Assembly: GCF_036227605.1 (NCBI RefSeq) | Contig: NZ_CP109487.1 | Location: 3,484,001-3,548,000 of the forward strand | DNA length: 64,000 nucleotides | Source of the DNA: Streptomyces sp. NBC_01439 | GTDB lineage: Bacteria; Actinomycetota; Actinomycetes; Streptomycetales; Streptomycetaceae | Reading direction: 5' to 3' | Shown here: one piece after another, positions 55,457 through 63,861 of the stretch | Position numbering within the stretch: the first letter of the stretch is position 1 | Layout of the letters: each line of letters begins with the position of its first letter | Notes under the pieces: model-generated | Databases searched by the model: none | The model's input: only the letters and a program-made list of their open reading frames with translations | What the model was told of the DNA's origin: nothing | Translations under genes and position numbers: made by a program

Positions 55457-55642
55457 TCCTCCGGGTCCGGGCGACGGCCTGACGGCCCTGCCCGGACCCG
55501 CCCCGTACTGGCCGGTTCCGTCCGCCGCCGCAGCGGCCCGGACCGGTGCACGAGCAATTCCATCGGCTCGGGCGCCGCTACCCGGCACCATGGGTCCGGT
55601 GAAGGAGCTACCTCCCGGCCTGCCGCCGGCGGACTCCCGCAC

Positions 55643-56284
55643 ATGGCACAGCCGCCGATGGCGGGATCCGTTGGGATACCTGCGCGTGCGCTCCTTGGCG
55701 AACCCCCACTGGTCCGGGACGTGCCGTGGCTGATCGCACGGTTGCGACGCGAGCGCTCGGCCACCCTCCCCGCGGATCGCGACCTCTACGACGAAGCGAT
55801 CGCCGCGGCGCAGGGCTACGCGCGCACGCGCCGGCAGACGCCGGAGGCCGAACGCGCATGGGACCAGCTCCCCAGCGCACAAAAGGAGCCGCCCACCTAC
55901 CGGAGGTACTCGGCGGGCGGGCGGCCGTTCAAGGTGCGCTCGGCGCAGGCGGCGCCAGGGCCGCCGAGACAGGATCAGACCGGGTGCCCCGGCCGGGACG
56001 GGCCCGACCGGAGCTACTGCTCAGGAGCCGACGAGCTGTCGGGGGTCGTCCAGCCATGCGTACTGGCCGGACCCGTCGACCGTGACGCCGAAGCGGGTGA
56101 TGTGCGGCCGTCCTCGCACCTCGTACCACGTGTACGCCGCAGTCACCTCCGCCCAGAGATCGCGCGGTCCCCACGAGCGGACGGCGTCCTCCTCCCACCA
56201 GTCGCCGTAGCGGACGATCGTTGCCGAGGTGCCAGCCTCGTCCACGAACTGGACCTGCCGGTCGTCGCCCTCCCCGCGGTGTGA
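55643..56284 (+). CDS. Doubtful reading frame; only the first ~100 codons look coding
   Basis: The first part (EPPLVRDVPWLIARLRRE, DLYDEAIAAAQGYARTRR, QKEPPTYRRY) reads like a real helical protein with high third-position GC. After about 55930 the frame becomes Arg/Pro-rich and runs 264 bases antisense into the methyltransferase gene, which is the better gene there. It is probably a fragment whose stop was lost, or a chance frame. No family recognised. Nothing else was found between 55457 and 55642. Confidence 0.25.
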   Translation: MAQPPMAGSVGIPARALLGEPPLVRDVPWLIARLRRERSATLPADRDLYDEAIAAAQGYARTRRQTPEAERAWDQLPSAQKEPPTYRRYSAGGRPFKVRSAQAAPGPPRQDQTGCPGRDGPDRSYCSGADELSGVVQPCVLAGPVDRDAEAGDVRPSSHLVPRVRRSHLRPEIARSPRADGVLLPPVAVADDRCRGASLVHELDLPVVALPAV

Positions 56285-57154
56285 GTAGGAGACGTCCGGG
56301 ACCTGGAGGCCGATGGCGAAATCCTGGAGGTAGCCGGCCCCCAGAACCTGAGCGGGATCGATCGGCGACTTCCGGCTGGTCGAATCGTCCGGAACCTGGA
56401 GGTCGACAGTCGGCCGCTCGGAGCGGATCCACATGTACGAGGACTCGCCGATGAAGGCTCCCTGCGCCTTCGTTCCCAAGGTGTCGACGCGGAGCCGCAG
56501 GAGCCCCGAGTTGCTGTAGGCCGTCCCGAACGGGGTGAGGATCACCCCGCTCCGCCTGGACTGCTCGATCCAGGCGTACGGAACGCGCCGCAGGGACGCC
56601 GTGTTGATGATCCGGCTGAACGGCTCCCCGCCGGGGACGCCTTCGAGCCCGTCCCCGACGATGAGCTCCGGGTCGTAGCCGGCCGCCTTGAGGTTCGCGG
56701 CGCCCGCACGTGCAAGCTCGTCATCCACCTCGATGGCGACCACCCGATCCGAGCCGACGCGCTCACACAGCAGGGCCGTGTGGTAGCCGGATGCGTAGCC
56801 GATCTCCAGGACGCGGGACCGTGGTGTGAGGTCCAAGTGCTGGAGCTTCCGCATGACGATGTCCAGGGCTGACACGGAGGACGTGAAGTCACCCGCGCTG
56901 GGGCCGGGTGTCACGTCGCCGTCGTCTAGCTGGGTGACGACCGACTGGTGAGGGTTCCAGACGGCGTGGCGCCAGACGTCCGGCTCCTCGTCGCGGTCCA
57001 CGAAGGTCCAGAGGCCTTCGGCGTCCCGGACCGGGAGCCAGACGGCTCCCGGGACGAACGCTTCGCGGTCGACCTTGTCGAAGGCCTCGGCCAGCCATGG
57101 CTCGCGCAGTAACCCTGCTGTCACCAGGGCCTCGCGGCAGATGTCCCGGTTCAC
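56021..57154 (-). CDS. Protein-L-isoaspartate-type methyltransferase (TTA codon)
   Basis: A 377-residue SAM-dependent methyltransferase of the PCMT type. The N-terminal segment has VDREAFVPGAVWL and a TSSVSALDIVM region, the SAM site is VLEIGYASGYHTALL (about residues 116-130), followed by VVAIEVDDELA. The C-terminal 150 residues are an extension not found in housekeeping PCMT, as in the methyltransferases that accompany ATP-grasp peptide maturases; no ATP-grasp gene is nearby. The GTG start overlaps the stop of a 42-codon Pro-rich peptide gene (GTGA). Codon 15 is TTA (57110-57112), implying bldA dependence. Confidence 0.88.
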   Translation of the reverse strand: MNRDICREALVTAGLLREPWLAEAFDKVDREAFVPGAVWLPVRDAEGLWTFVDRDEEPDVWRHAVWNPHQSVVTQLDDGDVTPGPSAGDFTSSVSALDIVMRKLQHLDLTPRSRVLEIGYASGYHTALLCERVGSDRVVAIEVDDELARAGAANLKAAGYDPELIVGDGLEGVPGGEPFSRIINTASLRRVPYAWIEQSRRSGVILTPFGTAYSNSGLLRLRVDTLGTKAQGAFIGESSYMWIRSERPTVDLQVPDDSTSRKSPIDPAQVLGAGYLQDFAIGLQVPDVSYSHRGEGDDRQVQFVDEAGTSATIVRYGDWWEEDAVRSWGPRDLWAEVTAAYTWYEVRGRPHITRFGVTVDGSGQYAWLDDPRQLVGS

Positions 57155-57279
57155 TTCTTACCCGGCGGCGGCGGGGGCGGGGTGGAAGGCTGGGGTGTCG
57201 GCCGGCTCCCGTCCGGGCTCGACGGCTGGGACGGCGGCGTCCACGGCTTGTCTTGCGGTGGTCCGGCGTGCTTGCCCAT
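57151..57279 (-). CDS. Pro-rich 42-residue peptide, possible modification substrate
   Basis: MGKHAGPPQDKPW followed by Ser/Pro/Gln-rich sequence ending PPPPPPGKK. It has a well-placed GGAG five bases before the ATG, and its TGA overlaps the methyltransferase start, so it is translated and coupled. It has Asp residues that an isoaspartyl-type methyltransferase could act on. Whether it is a peptide precursor or only a translational leader cannot be told from sequence. Confidence 0.6.
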   Translation of the reverse strand: MGKHAGPPQDKPWTPPSQPSSPDGSRPTPQPSTPPPPPPGKK

Positions 57280-57335
57280 CAGGGTCTCCAATCGGTTCGG
57301 TGTGCAGGATGCCCGCTCCCCGGTGGGGCGGGAGG

Positions 57336-57635
57336 TCAGAGGGTGTCGACGATCTCGTCGAGCACGGCGCGAGCAGCGACGAGGAGTGGCGCCACCTCGC
57401 TGATCCGGGCGATCAGGCCCTCCTCCGTGCGGGTGTGCTGCCAGCAGCTCACCGGGTCGTGGTGGACGCCCCACCCGTAGCGGCAGAGGCTGCAGTCGGC
57501 CATGAGACCGCCGTACTTGATCGCGATCGGAGCCGGCAGGCCGCACCCGGTGCAGCGCGCCTGCGCCCGCGTGCACTCCCCGTCGGGGTGCGCGTCGGAC
57601 ACCTCGGCCGACGGGCGATCCGGGCAGCCCGTCAC
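57336..57635 (-). CDS. Small CxxC protein, 99 residues
   Basis: Contains paired cysteine motifs CTGCG and CSLCR plus CWQH, fitting a zinc ribbon, then a helical tail (LIARISEVAPLLVAARAVLDEI). The GTG start overlaps the stop of the upstream gene (GTGA). It lies 56 bases before the Pro-rich peptide gene. No family is recognised; DNA or protein binding is plausible. Confidence 0.65.
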   Translation of the reverse strand: MTGCPDRPSAEVSDAHPDGECTRAQARCTGCGLPAPIAIKYGGLMADCSLCRYGWGVHHDPVSCWQHTRTEEGLIARISEVAPLLVAARAVLDEIVDTL

Positions 57636-58111
57636 CTCGCCGCCCCCTCGGCAAGCCGTGCCCCGCCCACCCGGACGAGCAGCTGAACGGCGGCGACCCG
57701 GCAGAAGTACGCCCCCGGGCCCGGGAGCGAGGCCCAGTAGAGGGGCCGGCCGGGAACGGGCCGGTCCCGGCCTAGTTCGGGCACCCCGAGGTGGGTGCCG
57801 TGGCCGAGGCACTCGACTGCGCTCCGGGTCCTCCAGCACTCCGCCGTACCCGGCTCAACGAGCGCGTAGCGGTTCCTGCCGCGCGAGTCGTGGATCAAGG
57901 GCCCTTCCAGGGCCAGGGTCAGCGCGAGGTCCACGACACGCTCGTCACTGCTCTCCGCGGCCGCGCGGGCCAGCGGGTCCGGGATCCGTACGGCCTCGAA
58001 ACGGGCCCCGAGCGGCAGTACGGCGACACCGTGCTCCCACCACGCGGCATGCGCCGCCGCGGGATCGGCGAGGCTGCTGGCGTACCAGTCGGCCGTCTTC
58101 TTCCAGGACAC
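57632..58111 (-). CDS. Hypothetical protein, primase-polymerase N-terminal-like
   Basis: A 159-residue protein starting MSWKKTADWYASSLADPAAAHAAWWEHGVAVLPLG. The AAxxAxxxGxxVLPLG pattern resembles the start of bifunctional primase-polymerase (Prim-Pol) domains, but the catalytic acidic motifs of that fold are not evident, so it may be a reduced relative. It is the first gene of a four-gene overlapped minus-strand run and is divergent from an HTH regulator with 116 bases between. Confidence 0.65.
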   Translation of the reverse strand: MSWKKTADWYASSLADPAAAHAAWWEHGVAVLPLGARFEAVRIPDPLARAAAESSDERVVDLALTLALEGPLIHDSRGRNRYALVEPGTAECWRTRSAVECLGHGTHLGVPELGRDRPVPGRPLYWASLPGPGAYFCRVAAVQLLVRVGGARLAEGAAR

Positions 58112-58227
58112 GGAGGCTCCCTACGGTCGTCAGCGGGTGATGACACGAGCGTAGGAATCAGAGCTCGCCCCACGAAGTGACCCCCAGTACGGGTACTTTG
58201 GTGACATTTCGCAGGCGGGAGAGTGTC

Positions 58228-59334
58228 GTGGGCGCACCGGTGGATCCCACCCCGACCCCCGGTCAGGGAACCCGGCAACGGGGTCGCGGCGGCGTGGTGT
58301 CCGGCTACGTTTTTCGGTTGGTCCGGGAGCATCTGGGTCACACGCAGGATTCTCTGTCCGAAGCCTTCGGGGTCTCCGTGGACACGGTGGCGGGTTGGGA
58401 GTCGGGGAGGCGGCCGCTGACCTCGTTGGCGGTGGGGCAGATGCTGGCGCATCGCCACCGGCTCATGCGCATGGGTGCGAGTACGGCGTTGCTCCTCGCC
58501 CTGGAGAAGGCACTGGAGGCGGATCTCCTCCTGGCGAACGTACTCACCGACGACGTGCCCATAGGTCACAGCCCCCTGGGTACCTGGGTCCTGCAACGCG
58601 ACCTCGTCGAGGTACTGGTCTGGCCCTTGAACGGGGTGGCCCCCGAGCCGATGCGCGCCCACGTGGCCCTCGGCAGGCCACGCCGCGGCCCCAGCCCCGA
58701 CGGACCCGCGCTATCGGCGGACGACCGGCGACGGTTCTTCCGGCGCATCCGCCGAACTGCGGAAGAAGCCCGCTCGGGCGAGTTCCTGCTCCGCCGTCAG
58801 GCTCTCTACCTGGCCGGTTACGACGATGCACCGGACACCGCTGCCTGGCTCGCGCAGCAGCAGCGAGCGGAGCGTCCGCAGGACTGGCTCACCCGCTGGC
58901 TGGCGGCGCGCTCCGTGGCCGCCGTCGCCGCCCGCCAGGGCGACCGAGACCCCATGCGGCACTTCATCTCCACCACGCTGGACGACGAGGCGGGCGAGGC
59001 GGCCAATCTGAACTACTGGGCCTACTGGCTCGGCGAGAGCCCTCACCTCCAGCTCTCCGACGACTTCATAGCCGCACCCGGACGCGGGACCTGGCACGGC
59101 CACAGAGTGTTCCAGCACCTCGTGAAAGGCCTCGCGCCCGAGCAGGGCTTCCTCGATCTGAACATTCACACCCTGTGGGCCCTACTCGCCGCGCGCCCCA
59201 CCCTCCTGAGCTCCGCCGCCGGGCGGACCCTCCGGGACCGGCTGCCCATGTTGTTGGATGGCACCGGGCCCTCGCCGCACGCGCGTCGGGAGCTGGAAGG
59301 CATTCGGTACGCGATCCGCCTCGCCGAGGCATGA
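58228..59334 (+). CDS. HTH-type (XRE-like) transcriptional regulator
   Basis: A 368-residue regulator. The XRE helix-turn-helix lies at about residues 35-65 ([21 protein letters not shown] then [10 protein letters not shown]), and a long helical sensory domain follows, with [18 protein letters not shown]. The GTG at 58228 follows GGGAGAG. It is divergent from the four-gene peptide/methyltransferase run and precedes the HD gene by 12 bases on the same strand, so it probably controls both units through the shared intergenic region. Confidence 0.85.
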   Translation: MGAPVDPTPTPGQGTRQRGRGGVVSGYVFRLVREHLGHTQDSLSEAFGVSVDTVAGWESGRRPLTSLAVGQMLAHRHRLMRMGASTALLLALEKALEADLLLANVLTDDVPIGHSPLGTWVLQRDLVEVLVWPLNGVAPEPMRAHVALGRPRRGPSPDGPALSADDRRRFFRRIRRTAEEARSGEFLLRRQALYLAGYDDAPDTAAWLAQQQRAERPQDWLTRWLAARSVAAVAARQGDRDPMRHFISTTLDDEAGEAANLNYWAYWLGESPHLQLSDDFIAAPGRGTWHGHRVFQHLVKGLAPEQGFLDLNIHTLWALLAARPTLLSSAAGRTLRDRLPMLLDGTGPSPHARRELEGIRYAIRLAEA

Positions 59335-59346
59335 AGGAGAGACACA

Positions 59347-59925
59347 GTGGCTGACGACCTGTCCGCGGTGGCCGGTTTCCTCTACGAGGCGGGAACGCTC
59401 AAGCACACGCGCCGCACGGGCTGGTGGATGGCCGGCGTCAACGACCCGGAGAGCGTCGCCGAGCACTCCTGGCGCACGTCGCTCATCGCGTCCATCATCG
59501 CGAAGCTGGAAGGCGCCGACCCCGCGCGGGCGGCCTTCCTCGCCGTGTGGCACGACACCCAGGAGACCCGTACCGGGGACGTGAACCACCTCGGGAAGAA
59601 GTACGCGACCAACGCCGACCCGGGCACGGTGACTGCCGATCAGACCCTCGGCATGCCGGAGCGGCTCGCCTCGACGATTCAAGAGCTTGTCGCCGAGTAC
59701 GAGGCCAAGGACTCGCCGGAGGCCGTCTGCGCCCGCGACGCGGACAAGTTGGAGTGCATGCTCCAGGGCATCGAGTACAAGGCCCAGGGACACGCCCACG
59801 CCCAGCGGTGGATCGACAACAGCAGGGCCCGCCTGACGACGGAGACCGGGCAGCGGCTGGCCGACGAGCTGCTGGGCCAGGACCCCCTCGACTGGCTGCG
59901 GACCGTCCTCGGTGAGACGCCCTGA
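59347..59925 (+). CDS. HD domain phosphohydrolase (YfbR-like)
   Basis: A 192-residue HD-domain protein. The metal ligands appear in ESVAEHSWRT (about 36-45), VWHDTQETRTGDVNH (about 67-81) and RDADKLEC (about 128-135), the pattern of YfbR-type 5'-deoxynucleotidases and related nucleotidases. The GTG start has AAGGAG eight bases upstream. It follows the HTH regulator closely and ends before a strong hairpin. The substrate is not known; a nucleotide monophosphate is likely by family. Confidence 0.88.
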   Translation: MADDLSAVAGFLYEAGTLKHTRRTGWWMAGVNDPESVAEHSWRTSLIASIIAKLEGADPARAAFLAVWHDTQETRTGDVNHLGKKYATNADPGTVTADQTLGMPERLASTIQELVAEYEAKDSPEAVCARDADKLECMLQGIEYKAQGHAHAQRWIDNSRARLTTETGQRLADELLGQDPLDWLRTVLGETP

Positions 59926-59946
59926 GGGCGTCCCGCAGAGGGTGCG

Positions 59947-59992
59947 CACGACACCGGCCCGGCCGCTTCGGGGCGGTCGGGCCGGTGTCGTG
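59947..59992. terminator. Long hairpin between convergent HD and sodN genes
   Basis: Perfect 15-base arms (59947-59961 and 59978-59992), extended by five more pairs inside to a stem of about 20. It lies between the convergent HD-domain gene and sodN and can serve both. Confidence 0.85.
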
Positions 59993-60037
59993 TGCGCTCT
60001 GAACAGCAGCGCGGGGAGATCCTTCGGGCGCCCCGGC

Positions 60038-60433
60038 TCAGGCGGCCTTGGTCTCCCAGAAGATGCGGTCGATCTCGGCGATGAGCTCAAGAGCCTTCGC
60101 GCCGGTCGCCGGGTCGTTCGACGCCTTGGCGGCCGAGAGGGCCTTCAGGGTGTCGTTGACCAGGGTGTGCAGCTGCGGGTACTTCTCGAAGTGCGGGGGC
60201 TTGAAGTAGTCGCTCCACAGCACCGAAACGTGGTGCTTGGCGAGCTCGGCGCGCTGCTCCTTGATGGTGATGGCGCGCGCACGGAAGTCGGCGTCTTCGT
60301 TGGCCTGGTACTTCTCCTGCACGGCCTTGACGGACTCGGCCTCGATGCGGGCCTGGGCAGGGTCGTACACGCCGCACGGAAGATCGCAGTGGGCGGAGAC
60401 CTTCGCCTTGGGGGCGAAGAGGCGGGAAAGCAT
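60038..60433 (-). CDS. sodN: Nickel superoxide dismutase
   Basis: A 131-residue precursor. The mature enzyme begins after the 14-residue leader MLSRLFAPKAKVSA, at HCDLPCGVYDP, the nickel hook in which the N-terminal His, Cys2 and Cys6 bind nickel. The rest is the four-helix bundle. It converts superoxide to oxygen and peroxide in the cytoplasm. The leader is removed by the SodX protease encoded divergently next door. The length and sequence are typical of Streptomyces. Confidence 0.98.
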   Translation of the reverse strand: MLSRLFAPKAKVSAHCDLPCGVYDPAQARIEAESVKAVQEKYQANEDADFRARAITIKEQRAELAKHHVSVLWSDYFKPPHFEKYPQLHTLVNDTLKALSAAKASNDPATGAKALELIAEIDRIFWETKAA

Positions 60434-60604
60434 GGAGTTTGTCCTCCTCGTGATCGTCTTCTCAAGGTGGAGATTACTCGCTGAAGAACCGGATTTCGCG
60501 GGCGCCCCCATGGGCTTAGGACAAAAGTCCAGGCGCGCGGCCGGACCGGTGAGCGAACGTACGGGCCCGTGCGGCAGCATGCGGGGGTGACGAGGAGGAC
60601 ACGC

Positions 60605-61027
60605 ATGGTGGAGTTCGGGCGCCCGCGCAAGCGGTTCGGGGTGGCGGAGGTGACGGGGCCGTCGATGGTGCCCACGCTGCTGAACGGGGACCAGCTGGTG
60701 GTCCGGTACGGGGCTGCCGTCCGGCCGGGCAACGTGGTCGTGCTGCGCCATCCGCTCCAGCAGGACCTGCTGGTGATCAAGCGCGCGGTGGAGCGGCGGC
60801 CGGGCGGCAGCTGGTGGGTGCTCGGCGACAACCCGTACAACGAGACCGGCGACAGCACCGTCTTCGGGCCGGTGCCGGCCGAGCTGGTGCTGGCCACCGC
60901 GGTGCTGCGCTTCAGGCCGCGCGAGGAGGATCAGCGTTCACTGAGGGCCCGGCTGTCCTGGGCGGTCTCGGCGCTGCGCCCGCTACGGGCGGACTCCTCG
61001 GCCTCCAGCCGCTTGCGGGCCCGGTAG
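60605..61027 (+). CDS. sodX: NiSOD maturation protease SodX
   Basis: A 140-residue S26 (signal-peptidase-like) serine protease. The catalytic serine is in TGPSMVPTLLNGD (about residues 17-29) and the lysine in LLVIKRAVE (about 58), with GDNPYNETGDS as the third conserved block. It cleaves the SodN leader so that nickel can bind. It lacks the membrane anchor of signal peptidases. The ATG follows GAGGAGG. The last 97 bases overlap the 3' end of the convergent CGNR gene. Confidence 0.95.
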   Translation: MVEFGRPRKRFGVAEVTGPSMVPTLLNGDQLVVRYGAAVRPGNVVVLRHPLQQDLLVIKRAVERRPGGSWWVLGDNPYNETGDSTVFGPVPAELVLATAVLRFRPREEDQRSLRARLSWAVSALRPLRADSSASSRLRAR

Positions 61028-61560
61028 GCGGCCACGTTCGCCCGGGTGGCGCAGCGGTCGGAGCAGTAGCGCCGGGAGCGGTTGGTGGAGGTGTCCAGGT
61101 AGGCGTTGCGGCAGGGCGCGGCCTGGCACAGGCCGAGGCGGTCGGGGCCGTGTTCGGTGAGGGCGAAGGCCAGTCCCATGGCGGCCATCGCGGCGTAGCC
61201 GGCGGAGGCGTTCGAGGGGTGCTCGGCGAGGTGGATGTGCCAGTCGGGGCGGCCGTCGTCGGCGAGGGTCTCGTGGCCGGACACCTGGGGGCTGACGGGG
61301 AACTCCATGAGCAGCGAGTTCAGCAGGTCGACCGCGAGGACCTCGTCGCCGCCGTCGGCGGCCTCGAAGACGGAGCGCAACCGGCCGCGGACGTTGCGGA
61401 AGCGGGTGACGTCACCGTCGGTGACGCGGCGCGCCATCTGCTGACTTGCGCCGAACAGGGCGCGGACGGCGTCCACCGAGGTGAGCGCGTCCTTGTTGCG
61501 GGCCGGCTCCTCGGTGTTGACCAGGCGCACGGCGAAGTCCGAGTAATGGGCCAGTTCCAC
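60931..61560 (-). CDS. CGNR zinc-finger/ABATE domain regulator
   Basis: A 209-residue protein with an N-terminal ABATE domain (DFAVRLVNTEEPARNKDALTS) and a C-terminal CGNR-type zinc finger (LGLCQAAPCRNAYLD, then RRYCSDRCATRANVAAYRAR, about residues 146-185). Such proteins are putative DNA-binding stress-response regulators. The GTG start has AAGGA six bases upstream. The C-terminal end overlaps sodX by 97 bases; the Ser/Arg-rich tail there is not conserved-looking. Confidence 0.9.
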   Translation of the reverse strand: MELAHYSDFAVRLVNTEEPARNKDALTSVDAVRALFGASQQMARRVTDGDVTRFRNVRGRLRSVFEAADGGDEVLAVDLLNSLLMEFPVSPQVSGHETLADDGRPDWHIHLAEHPSNASAGYAAMAAMGLAFALTEHGPDRLGLCQAAPCRNAYLDTSTNRSRRYCSDRCATRANVAAYRARKRLEAEESARSGRSAETAQDSRALSER

Positions 61561-61642
61561 TTGTAGTCCTTACGGCTGCGGATTAATGTCTCCGGTAACA
61601 GCTGAGACGTCTTCGAGGGTATTACGTATGGAGGGGTTCGGG

Positions 61643-62047
61643 ATGACGGATACGGCGGATACGGCGCATACGACCGAAGCGACGGGCGCGACCGACTGGC
61701 AGTCCTGGCAGGACAGCTGGGACCGGCAGCAGGAGTGGTACATGCCCGACCGCGAGGAGCGGTTCCGGGTGATGCTGGACATGGTCGAGGCACTGGTGGG
61801 ACCCGCCCCCCGGGTGCTGGATCTCGCATGCGGTACGGGAAGTATTACGGACCGCGTCCTCAAGCGGTTCCCGGAAGCCACCAGTACGGGCGTCGATCTC
61901 GACCCCGCCCTGTTGACCATCGCCGAAGGGCACTTCGCGGGCGACGCACGCGTCACCTTCGTGACCGCCGACCTCAAGGACCCGAACTGGCGCGCCGCCC
62001 TCCCCCACGACGGCTACGACGCGATCCTGACCAGGAAATCCCTCTAA
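61643..62047 (+). pseudogene. SAM-dependent methyltransferase, truncated 3' end
   Basis: The first 125 or so residues are a class I methyltransferase: VLDLACGTGSITDRVL (SAM motif I) and VDLDPALLTIAEGHF, then VTADLKDPNW and YDAILT. It ends at residue 134 with RKSL and a TAA, just where the family's central strand and catalytic half should continue (usual length is about 250-280). The sequence after about 62030 has a different character and lower GC. The ATG at 61643 follows GGAGGGG. The gene was probably cut by an insertion or deletion at this point. Confidence 0.8.
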
Positions 62048-62167
62048 ACACACACCCTACTGCGCCGTTGTTGATCTAGTAAGACGAACGCCCGAACAGA
62101 CGTCTGCCCCGCCTGTCTGCCTCGGAGGAAGCTGACGGGCGGGGCCGAATCAGGGTCTGGGGCGCGT

Positions 62168-62710
62168 CTAGCGAAGCGACGCGAGGACCCGCGCCCGCAA
62201 CGTCTCATCCGTGATCGTTTCCACGCTGCGCCACGCGTACCCGCTCACCTCTTCCTCCTGGAGCGTCACGGCCTGATCCCCCTCCAGCCGGAAGAGGTAC
62301 CGGAAGTCGAAGTGCTGGTGCGCAGGCTCCCCCTTGCTCTCGTTCGCGGGAATCGAGTGCACGTCGATGTGGACCGGGACCGCGTGGACCGGGGAGACAC
62401 TCAGGGTGATGCCGGTCTCTTCGATCAGCTCACGGAGTGCGGCACCCAACAGATCCGCATCCTCGGGCTCAAGATGGCCCCCCGGAGTCAGCCACTTACC
62501 AAGCGCCACGTGCCGAATGAACAGTGCCTGACCCGCGCTGTTGATGACCACGGCCCCAGCTGTGGCGTGGCCCCGGAATTCCTTCCGGCTTGTCACGTCG
62601 GCCCCCTGGTCGATCAGCTCGTGAACGACCGCCAGGGCGGACTTCTCCTCGGGGTGCGCGTCGGTGTACTCGGCGAGGGTCGTACGGATGTGGTCTGTAG
62701 TGATGGGCAT
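62168..62710 (-). CDS. NUDIX hydrolase
   Basis: A 180-residue pyrophosphohydrolase. The Nudix box is GGHLEPEDADLLGAALREL followed by IEETGI (about residues 77-101), with a one-residue-longer loop common in Streptomyces members. An N-terminal helical segment (about 1-45) precedes the fold. It hydrolyses nucleoside-diphosphate-linked substrates; which one is unknown. It follows the adenosylhomocysteinase-like gene by four bases on the same strand. Confidence 0.9.
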   Translation of the reverse strand: MPITTDHIRTTLAEYTDAHPEEKSALAVVHELIDQGADVTSRKEFRGHATAGAVVINSAGQALFIRHVALGKWLTPGGHLEPEDADLLGAALRELIEETGITLSVSPVHAVPVHIDVHSIPANESKGEPAHQHFDFRYLFRLEGDQAVTLQEEEVSGYAWRSVETITDETLRARVLASLR

Positions 62711-62714
62711 TCGA

Positions 62715-63836
62715 TCACCTGTTGTAGTAGTGGAGCCAAGTAGCCGCGATGGCTTCCCGGTCAGCGGTGGGCACCTCGTACACGGCGGCATCCAGCCCGC
62801 CGCGAGCCAGCATGGCCGCGCCCGCGAGGATTTCGGCCTGAACGAGGAAGATGAACGGTCCAACGCTCGCGCCGTGGATGAAGTTGACCGCCTCGCCCCC
62901 GTTCAGCAGATAGAAGTAGTGGCCGGTCGTGCTGTAGCGGCTCACGTGCTCGCCGGCGCTGTCGCGGGTGTAGCCCGAGGGCAAGCCGCTCAACTCCAGC
63001 TCGTCTTCCGAGCTGGTCACCGTCGCCACGTAGGCCCCGTTCTTAAGCTGCGGGAAGTCCTCGCCGCGCAGAGACAGCGCCCCCGTTGCGCAGAGAACGA
63101 GTCCGGCCGTGGCTATGGCTTGGTCTCGGTCCCGGGCCACTTCGAACCCCTGCGACATGGCCTGTGCGCGCCGTACGGGGTCGATGTCGTAGACGATCAC
63201 CCGTACGCCCTTGACGTGCAGCAGTCGGGCGATGCTGGATCCGAGCTTGCCGAACCCGAGGACCAGGGCCGGGCGCCCGTGCAGGATGTCCCCGCGCTGC
63301 CGCAACAGCGCTTCGGCGGAAAACACCACGCTCTGCCCGACGAGGAAGTCTTCCGGGTCCTTGAGCGGCGAGCGAGCCACGGACACGACCGGGCACGGCA
63401 GCTTGTCCCGTTCGGCGTAGCGCTTGTGTCCGTTCTCGGTGTCCTCGACCACCCCGAGGACGGTTCCCGAGAACCGTTCACACAGTGCGTCCAGCGATGG
63501 CGCGAAGTACCCACCCACGTCGAGCAGAACAACGCGCTCGCCGGCTGCTCTGGTCTCCAGGTACGTCACGGCGGTGTCCGGGTCGCTGAACATGGCACGG
63601 GACAGTGCATCGCACGCCACCGTTCGCTCGATCTCTCGGCGAGCGCTCGCGTGGATGGACTTGGGTTTGGGCAGAACGGCCCGCAGGTGCGACACCTTGC
63701 CCACGGCCCCGACGAACGCGGGTCGCTCGGGCAACAGGTGAGTGATCAAGAGCGAGGACGGACGCTCGGGCGGCGTGAACGCTTCGGCGACCTTGCCGAA
63801 GTACGTGTCGAGCCGTGCACGATCGGCTGTTTCCAT
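62715..63836 (-). CDS. Adenosylhomocysteinase-like NAD-binding protein
   Basis: A 373-residue protein. The central Rossmann domain has VLGFGKLGSSIARLLHVKG and RVIVYDIDP (about residues 190-220), like the NAD domain of S-adenosylhomocysteine hydrolase, and the C-terminal HGASVGPFIFLVQAEI resembles the end of that family. It is shorter (true enzymes have about 430-480 residues) and the N-terminal substrate domain is diverged, so a related dehydrogenase role is likely. The ATG at 63836 has AAAGG just upstream. It is part of an operon with the NUDIX gene and the partial gene upstream. Confidence 0.75.
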   Translation of the reverse strand: METADRARLDTYFGKVAEAFTPPERPSSLLITHLLPERPAFVGAVGKVSHLRAVLPKPKSIHASARREIERTVACDALSRAMFSDPDTAVTYLETRAAGERVVLLDVGGYFAPSLDALCERFSGTVLGVVEDTENGHKRYAERDKLPCPVVSVARSPLKDPEDFLVGQSVVFSAEALLRQRGDILHGRPALVLGFGKLGSSIARLLHVKGVRVIVYDIDPVRRAQAMSQGFEVARDRDQAIATAGLVLCATGALSLRGEDFPQLKNGAYVATVTSSEDELELSGLPSGYTRDSAGEHVSRYSTTGHYFYLLNGGEAVNFIHGASVGPFIFLVQAEILAGAAMLARGGLDAAVYEVPTADREAIAATWLHYYNR

Positions 63837-63861
63837 GGACACCCTTTCTTGTTGTCGTCGG

